Origin: Eudromia elegans
Lineage: Eukaryota > Chordata > Aves > Tinamiformes > Tinamidae
Length of the DNA: 64,000 nucleotides
NCBI GenBank assembly: GCA_003342815.1
Contig: PTEX01000414.1
Coordinates: 143,711 to 207,710, forward strand
Direction of reading: 5' to 3'
Shown here piece after piece: positions 60,651 to 64,000 of the stretch; the first letter of the stretch is position 1; each line of letters starts with the position of its first letter. Under the pieces are notes generated by a model, which was not told where the DNA came from, ran no database searches, and saw only the letters and a program-made list of their open reading frames with translations. The position numbers and the translations under genes are program-made.

Positions 60651-63339
60651 CTTAGTCTGAATTGTATCTTTTCTTTCGTCTTTCTCTTACACTAATTTTC
60701 ACATCTATCTTTAGTTTTCTCCTTAGATTGTGACCTAAAATTAAACCTAGCATTCATTTGACATATTTTGTTTGACTTCAACACTTGAATTCCACTATGC
60801 CTTGCTCCATTTTATAGCTTTCCTTTTAAGTATAAAGGAACAATGAGTTTATGCTTTGCATTGCAAGAATTAGCACTGGTACTGATTCTTAATGATGAGC
60901 CTTTTTGCAAAAAACAAACAAGAGTAAGCTACAAAAACTTTAGTTTTGCCTATGTGGTTTTTTTGTCAAGAAATCATCTTGATGTCTAATAAAGCCACAC
61001 AGAAAATGCTAGAAAGTTGTTGCTTGGGTTACCTGGTCTTATTTGGAGTTTATTTACTTTTAAAAAGAATTTAATCATTCTAGTCTCACAAAGGTAACAT
61101 GTTTAAGCAAATATAGGGAAAGGTGTGAGTAGTTTTTCTTGTTAATGCCAGCATTATTTTCTGAAGGCTCCAAATACTCTTCCTTCTCTTCTTTGCAAGA
61201 CCTTTTGAAGTACCTAACTAACTCTAGAAGTTTTAATTTATATTGAGTCCATAAGGATGATGATAACTTTCACATATCAGAGAGAGACCCTTTCACAAAA
61301 ATTCAGGCCTGTTCAGTGCCATGTTACTGGGTTAACTAGACTGGATTTGTCTTTGGACATTGTACAAAATAGTTGTATTAGAACAAAGCCATGTCTTTGA
61401 GATATAGTACACAGGTCCTGAAAGCACTTGTGTAATATGAAAAAAAAAGAATTATTAAATATAGATAAAGATAGATATTTCTTGAAGGAATGTAATTCAG
61501 TAGAAGAGAAATAAAATGATTACATAATAATAATAATTATTATAATTATAATTATTATTATTTTAGAGAAGTTTTCTTGCATTTTACATTTGAATCATAA
61601 GTTTAGAACAGGAAATTATAGTTTGATTATGAAAGGATTTAATGAGTAGTTAAATATATATATATATTTTTTAGCAGTAATTAGATGTTCTCTCTTTTCA
61701 GATGTTTTCAGTGCATCTTAAGTACTGATGTCTCTCAGGAACACACTGTTTGTGTCCTCAGGGACTTCTTTGGTCATCTATCTGTGAAACCAACACACAC
61801 AAGTAACAAGAAGCCAGGGGATGCTGAATAAATGACACAGTTCTTTCTTTGTGCCAATCAATTTAAGATGAAAATCCACACAATCTCCTTTAATATATGA
61901 TATTTATTTCGTATGCTAATCAGTTAATATTGCTGGGTTTAGCCATCTAAAAACCAGTTATGTGGGATAAAAGGCTTGTCTGGTACTGCCCCTGGGGACA
62001 TGCAGGAAGAGTGAATGAGAAAAGGAGCATTTTATCATTGTCTGTGTGACCTCTCTATGAGGTCATTTGCATGAGTGCAAAGGGAAAAGAAAATGCTACT
62101 GTTTTGTTATGAGTAATATAGAGAAGTAAACAGGTGCAGCTGCAGCTGCACTATTAATAAAGATGGAGAACTGTGCTTCTGCATGGCTGCCATTGTACCA
62201 TGTAACTAGAAGCTTGTATGTTGTGCTGACCCAGTCTTCTACGCCTAAGTAAATCCACTTTTGACATATAGAGGGTGAAAGTAGTGCAAAATCAATGTGG
62301 AGGCATCACCACAACATAGGATCATAGACTTGAAACGGTTAGACACACAACTGCTTAATGAAATAAAGTGCATGTTTTATACCGGTAGATGAATATCATT
62401 TGTTAAATGATGTAAGTAGGATAAGAAAAAATCAATATTTTTGAGATAAGTATATAATCTTCTAGTACCTTGAGACTTGGCTTAATAGTCAGTTTCCTGC
62501 ATCTTTGCCATTCAGGTTATCAAAAAATGGTCAGAAAAACCAGGTAACAGTCTGTTATAAAATTATTCAGAATACTCACAAACAGGATGCTTTCAGAAAG
62601 ATCTGAAAAAATATCCTTTTCGTATGTATACAATGGATGAACTCTAATATAACTACTATCTCCCAGAAAAATTTTTGGAGAAGCTATGTATAGTTCTCTG
62701 ACAGTGTTGCCTCAATTCTCTACAGCAGTCAAAAGGGCCAATGCAATGTTAGAAATTATTAGAATTATTAAGAAAGGCATAGAGAACACTGTTGTGTTTT
62801 GTCGCATGCATGGTGAACCCAAACTGTGATAAGTCCGTCAAGTTAAGAAGCTACGGTTGCCAGGATTTAAAAATGACACAATAGAAGCAGAGAAGATAAG
62901 ATAGGTTAGGAAGTATAATCCAAGACATGGAAGGGTTTCAAAAAAAGCAGAAGCTATATAGATAAAGTCCCTTTTGTGAAAAGAAAATGCAAAGTGTCAC
63001 TTATGCACAATGGAGTTAGTTAAAATAAGCAGAAAGATAACATTTTTTTTTTCTACAGTAAGAAAAGCCAAATCGTGGTCCTTATCTGTGATGATTCATT
63101 CTGGAAGCCAAAGGTGTATGTTAGTCCAAAACAATACAAAACAAATTCAGCTATCAAACACAGTGATCTGGATACAACATCTGGGCATGGAAAACTTAAA
63201 ACAGGATTACCACAACAGTGAAGATATGTTTATGGAAGCTTTTCATGCACTCCTCCCCTAAACATCTGCTACTGGCTACTGTTGAAGAAAAGATGATAGG
63301 GTAGATGGATGCATTAAGCGTATCTCTACTGCTAAATAA
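60651..63339. other. AT-rich unique sequence, no gene seen
   Basis: No gene or repeat family is recognised. An AATAAT/ATTATT-rich, self-complementary tract lies at about 61525-61565, and a short (TA)n lies at about 61652-61668. Phrases at about 62318-62345 only faintly recall a CR1 3' end. Confidence 0.65.
61525..61565. repeat. ATT/AAT self-complementary tract
   Basis: TAATAATAATTATT-type sequence made of A and T trinucleotides can fold back on itself. This is simple sequence. Confidence 0.85.
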
Positions 63340-63830
63340 AACATGGCAAAAGACCACGCAATGGCCTGGAGGCCAAGTGTTACATCTTGGCTGCGACCAA
63401 ACATCACTTGGCCCTGGGTCTCCCCTGGGCTTTGTGCCATGTTTTTTAACCCTAGAATATAGTTAGCATTTGGTGTGGGTTTTGTTGTTGTTGTTTGTTT
63501 GTTTGTTTTTTTCCATTCAAAGTATTTGAAACAATCTGAGGTCAGCCCACTGGATTGGTATTTTCATAGCACAGAGCCGATAATGTCTGTTCCAAGCTCT
63601 GGAATGTGGCACAGGGGCCAGCAGGGATGCTTGAGGCTGCCAGTCCTGTTTAGACAGTGTTGGGATGTGAACGAGGCCAAACCCCAAGCAGTCTTGTTCA
63701 AACGGCACGCTGGGACTGGCAGACGGCATCTCCTGAGCTGTGCCATGTGTTGTCCCAGCGACTACTGCTTGGCACAGCCTAAACTTGACTCCCGATGGCC
63801 AAGAGTTAAGCAGATGAGATGATTGGTAGA
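63340..63830. other. GC-richer, CpG-containing patch of unknown origin
   Basis: Positions 63340-63460 and 63535-63830 are G+C-richer than the surroundings and hold about ten CpGs. A (GTT)n/(GTTT)n run (63484-63512) divides them. The plus-strand frame at 63475-63822 (115 codons) begins in that simple repeat, so its start is not credible. I recognise no domain. It may be an old LTR or a conserved element. Confidence 0.35.
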
Positions 63831-64000
63831 CTCTCGCTCAAACTTCTTTCCCTGTATGTGTTTCTTTTTGATCAGAATTTTATAGACATAGGCAAAAGGA
63901 AGCCTTGTTTACTTCCTATTGTTAACAACATGGCTCCTGTTCAAATTTCTGGGGAAGATAACTGAAAAACCTGACAGACTTAGTTTTTTTTCTTTAGTCC
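63831..64000. other. AT-rich end of window
   Basis: Nothing recognisable is seen. Confidence 0.6.

Noticed and set aside
62313..62350. Possible CR1 3' terminal scrap (GGATCATAGACTTGAAACGG)
   Set aside because: The similarity covers barely 20 bases with no octamer repeat or 3' UTR continuation.
1..64000. CRISPR arrays, bacterial operons, tRNA or rRNA genes
   Set aside because: No regularly spaced repeats, Shine-Dalgarno-led gene runs or tRNA/rRNA signatures were seen on either strand. The repeats present are vertebrate LINE and LTR elements.

Overview
This window looks like a non-coding stretch of a bird genome. It is AT-rich and CpG-poor, its open reading frames are short and random-looking, and its recognisable repeats are CR1 LINE fragments. 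Two CR1 copies end in the ATTCTATG-type octamer repeat typical of CR1. There are also two retroviral LTR fragments. No bacterial-style operons, RNA genes or CRISPR arrays are visible. A crocodilian or turtle is possible, but the CR1 and LTR content fits a bird best. I support no functional protein-coding gene, so the window is either a gene desert or part of a very long intron.

Layout. 1-1.7 kb: plain AT-rich sequence. 1.75-3.9 kb: an old, internally deleted sense-strand CR1, followed by A-rich and C/T runs and a GC-richer patch of unknown origin (4.15-4.4 kb). 4.4-11.3 kb: unique sequence with a TA microsatellite, a small minisatellite ending in a hairpin, and an A35 run. 11.97-12.35 kb: antisense CR1 3' end. 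12.35-28.5 kb: unique sequence, with one 152-codon ORF at 21.4 kb that I cannot identify. 28.52-29.28 kb: an endogenous retrovirus LTR of about 740 bp with an internal (TTTTA)n tract, followed by a decayed primer-binding site that matches tRNA-Ser. 29.3-35.0 kb: unique sequence. 35.03-37.38 kb: two truncated CR1 copies joined head to tail, the first with its reverse transcriptase active-site aspartates lost. 37.4-49.5 kb: unique sequence with two GC-richer or CpG-richer patches (42.25-43.1 and 48.35-49.0 kb). 49.50-49.93 kb: a second antisense CR1 3' end. 52.1-52.7 kb: GC-richer patch. 53.0-53.64 kb: a near-perfect palindrome, then a compact LTR with three CCAAT boxes, a TATA box and AATAAA, and a retroviral-type leader with a splice donor. 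53.6-64 kb: mostly unique AT-rich sequence with unexplained GC-richer patches at 60.2-60.65 and 63.3-63.8 kb.

No genes act together here. The sequence records repeated retroelement insertion, truncation and decay. I did not find a new biological system. The best leads are the tRNA-Ser-primed retrovirus remnant, the second LTR with its leader and adjacent palindrome, the head-to-tail CR1 composite, and several unexplained GC/CpG patches that could be conserved elements or unrecognised old repeats.
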